Source of the DNA: Terriglobia bacterium
GTDB taxonomy: Bacteria > Acidobacteriota > Terriglobia > Bryobacterales > Bryobacteraceae
Direction: 5' to 3'
Length of the DNA: 64,000 nucleotides
NCBI GenBank assembly: GCA_020073345.1
Contig: JAIQFI010000020.1
Span: forward strand, 1 to 64,000
Positions 62,772 through 64,000 of the stretch are shown in pieces (within the stretch, counting starts at the first letter, position 1; the number at the start of each line of letters is the position of its first letter). The notes under the pieces are model-generated. The model made no database searches, was not told where the DNA came from, and saw only the letters and a program-made list of their open reading frames with translations. The position numbers and the translations under genes were made by a program.

Positions 62772-63385
62772 AGAAAGACTGGAATGAGCCCGAACTGAGC
62801 CGGCACCTTGGCCCGGTCAAGGCGCCCGACGAGCTGTGGGATCGCGTGCATGGATCGCACGCCGCAATGCGGACGCGCACACCGTTTTTGCAGAGACCCT
62901 GGACCTGGGTCGCCGCCGCAGTGGCCGTCGCGGGACTGGCCCTGGTCATCAATATCCGGGCGAATCGCACGCTGAGCCTGGAAGAGCTGGCGGTGGCGGC
63001 ACTGGGACATAGTCCGAATCAGCTCAAGTTTCAGTCGCAAGAACCCGTCTCGGTGCGGGCCTGGATCAAGTCCGGAATAGGCCTGGATGTTCCCATGCCC
63101 CCCCAACTCTCGCCCGCGGTTCACCTTATGGGAGCGACCGTCGTTTCCTCCAAAGTTCCGACGGCTGAGGTGTCCTATCGCGTTGGCGATATGAACGTTA
63201 CGCTGGCGATCTCCAAGGCGGATCCGGCCGCCGACAGCAAACACACTTTCGTGCGTTCCGGCTCCTATCACGGGGCCAACTTCACGACCTGGAGTATGCG
63301 CGGCCAGATGTATACTGTGGCCGCCGCCGATGCCCGGGTCGGGTGCCTGCTGTGCCACAATGGCGGAGCGCCGTCCAGGTTGTAA
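62768..63385 (+). CDS. Membrane anti-sigma-like protein with C-terminal CXXCH motif
   Basis: A 205-residue single-pass protein. The cytoplasmic N-terminus has about 43 residues and lacks the zinc anti-sigma HxxxCxxC motif. The membrane helix (WVAAAVAVAGLALVINI) is at about 46-62. The outer domain has RAWIKSGIGLDVPMP, a VSYRVGDMNVTLAIS strand pair and FTTWSMRGQMYTVAAAD, resembling the outer domain of known membrane anti-sigma factors. It then ends in C193-L-L-C196-H197 plus eight residues. That is a canonical haem c attachment site on the periplasmic side. Its gene is translationally coupled to the sigma factor and is followed 57 bp later by ccmE. Confidence 0.8.
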   Translation: MKKDWNEPELSRHLGPVKAPDELWDRVHGSHAAMRTRTPFLQRPWTWVAAAVAVAGLALVINIRANRTLSLEELAVAALGHSPNQLKFQSQEPVSVRAWIKSGIGLDVPMPPQLSPAVHLMGATVVSSKVPTAEVSYRVGDMNVTLAISKADPAADSKHTFVRSGSYHGANFTTWSMRGQMYTVAAADARVGCLLCHNGGAPSRL

Positions 63386-63442
63386 TCGGAGTGGCGGCGG
63401 TATACTGGTATTGGTGAAATGTAGGCGCCGGGAGGAAGTCGC

Positions 63443-63871
63443 ATGAACAAGAACGTCAAGTTCGGGCTGATTATCGCGGTGATTCTGGGCACTTTGGGAT
63501 GGCTCGCGGCCGGAGGCATCAACCAGACCGCTAGCTACTACAAGGAAATCGCCGAACTGGAAAGACTCGGGCCGGATGGGGTCGATAAACGCCTGCGGGT
63601 GGGCGGAGACGTGGAGCTCAATTCGATTACCCGCGAAGGACGCGACGTGCATTTCGTGCTGGTACAGGAGAAAGACGGAGTGAAGCGCCGCCTGAACGTC
63701 ATCTACAACGGAATCGATCCGCTGCCCGATACGTTCAAGGACAACGCACCTTGCCAGGCGCTGGTGGACGGCAAGCTCGGCTCCGATCACGTGTTTCATG
63801 CCACCAAGCTCCAGGCTAAGTGCGCCTCCAAGTACGAAGCCAAGCCGGTGGCTCCGGTTACCCGCGGTTAA
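63443..63871 (+). CDS. ccmE: Cytochrome c maturation haem chaperone CcmE, Cys-type
   Basis: A 142-residue periplasmic haem chaperone anchored by one N-terminal helix (residues 6-24). The OB-fold region has LRVGGDVELNSITREGRDVHFVL, LNVIYNGIDPLPDTFKDN and ALVDGKLGSDHVFHATKLQAKC. The haem-binding site is C127-A-S-K-Y131 (CXXXY) rather than the HXXXY of E. coli. The Cys form is known in archaea and some Deltaproteobacteria. GGGAGGAAG 6 nt before ATG 63443 is a strong ribosome site. It precedes ccmF. Confidence 0.95.
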   Translation: MNKNVKFGLIIAVILGTLGWLAAGGINQTASYYKEIAELERLGPDGVDKRLRVGGDVELNSITREGRDVHFVLVQEKDGVKRRLNVIYNGIDPLPDTFKDNAPCQALVDGKLGSDHVFHATKLQAKCASKYEAKPVAPVTRG

Positions 63872-63890
63872 CTTTTCGGATTTCTAAACT

Positions 63891-64000
63891 ATGGAAAATA
63901 TCGGCGCGCTGGCTATTCTCCTCGCGTTCTGTTTCGCGGTGTACGCGATCATCGGATCGCTGGTGGGCAAATGGGCGCGGCGTCCGTTCCTCGCGCTCAG
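63891..64000 (+). CDS. ccmF: Cytochrome c biogenesis protein CcmF, N-terminal fragment
   Basis: The frame opens at ATG 63891 and runs off the right edge after 36 codons. It reads MENIGALAILLAFCFAVYAI and continues with a helix and WARRPFLAL. This matches the first helix and loop of CcmF, the membrane haem lyase. The position directly after ccmE supports the call. No ribosome site is clear (CTAAACT). Confidence 0.8.
   Translation, partial: MENIGALAILLAFCFAVYAIIGSLVGKWARRPFLAL

Overview
The window is high-GC and densely coded and is best explained as Acidobacteriota, close to Bryobacterales/Solibacter. The evidence is: two secreted proteins ending in the Solibacter-type TIGR03437 C-terminal domain (45.8-50.8 kb); an 800-residue orphan FtsX permease of the acidobacterial ADOP kind (33.4-35.8 kb); secreted proteins with carboxypeptidase-regulatory-like beta-sandwich modules (51-53.4 kb); and a PEP-CTERM protein. 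The first 2.7 kb (an RND/MMPL exporter and its TetR regulator) looks less GC-rich and more proteobacterial, so it may be transferred DNA or an assembly join. I saw no rRNA, tRNA, CRISPR array or complete insertion sequence.

Layout. 0-2.7 kb: TetR and MMPL exporter with two copies of a 27-bp operator. 2.9-5.7 kb: three-subunit proton-translocating transhydrogenase. 5.8-11.3 kb: alpha/beta hydrolase, then a 2-oxoacid:ferredoxin oxidoreductase (KorAB) with a GltD-like flavin/iron-sulfur partner. 11.3-14.3 kb: AlkD-type protein, small membrane protein, DUF4159 protein, citrate synthase. 14.4-20.2 kb: F-type ATP synthase operon b, b', delta, alpha, gamma, beta and a short epsilon. 20.3-22.1 kb: ModB/ModC. 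22.0-27.6 kb: outer-membrane porin, then amtB-glnB-glnD. 27.8-33.4 kb: PilZ protein, gamma-glutamyltransferase, TIM-barrel isomerase, AsnRS, YciI-like protein, Old Yellow Enzyme. 33.4-39.1 kb: ADOP permease and a gentisate catabolic operon. 39.2-44.7 kb: Met-rich secreted protein, then a UspA/APC transporter/KdpD-like/KdpE-like operon. 44.7-55.4 kb: Fe(II)/2-oxoglutarate oxygenase, two TIGR03437 exoproteins, a decayed copy of the oxygenase 3' end, regulatory-like, YHS and TPR proteins, PEP-CTERM protein. 55.5-61.6 kb: TPR protein, MacB-like permease, DUF433 protein, homodimeric pyruvate dehydrogenase E1. 61.7-64.0 kb: triheme cytochrome, ECF sigma factor, membrane anti-sigma-like protein with a C-terminal CXXCH, CcmE of the Cys type and the start of CcmF.

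How the genes work together. The left half is core energy and nitrogen metabolism (NADPH/proton coupling, ferredoxin-linked 2-oxoacid chemistry, citrate synthase, ATP synthase, ammonium sensing). The right half is more accessory: secretion, aromatic catabolism, ion transport and cytochrome c assembly. The two arrangements I think most deserve follow-up are the sigma/anti-sigma pair whose periplasmic tail carries a haem-attachment motif next to cytochrome c maturation genes, and the KdpDE-like pair attached to an APC transporter, where the kinase lacks its usual cytosolic domain and a free UspA-like protein is encoded at the head of the operon. A third, window-wide observation is that several operon-first genes have a TAnnnT box 6-8 nt before the start codon, as expected for leaderless mRNAs.
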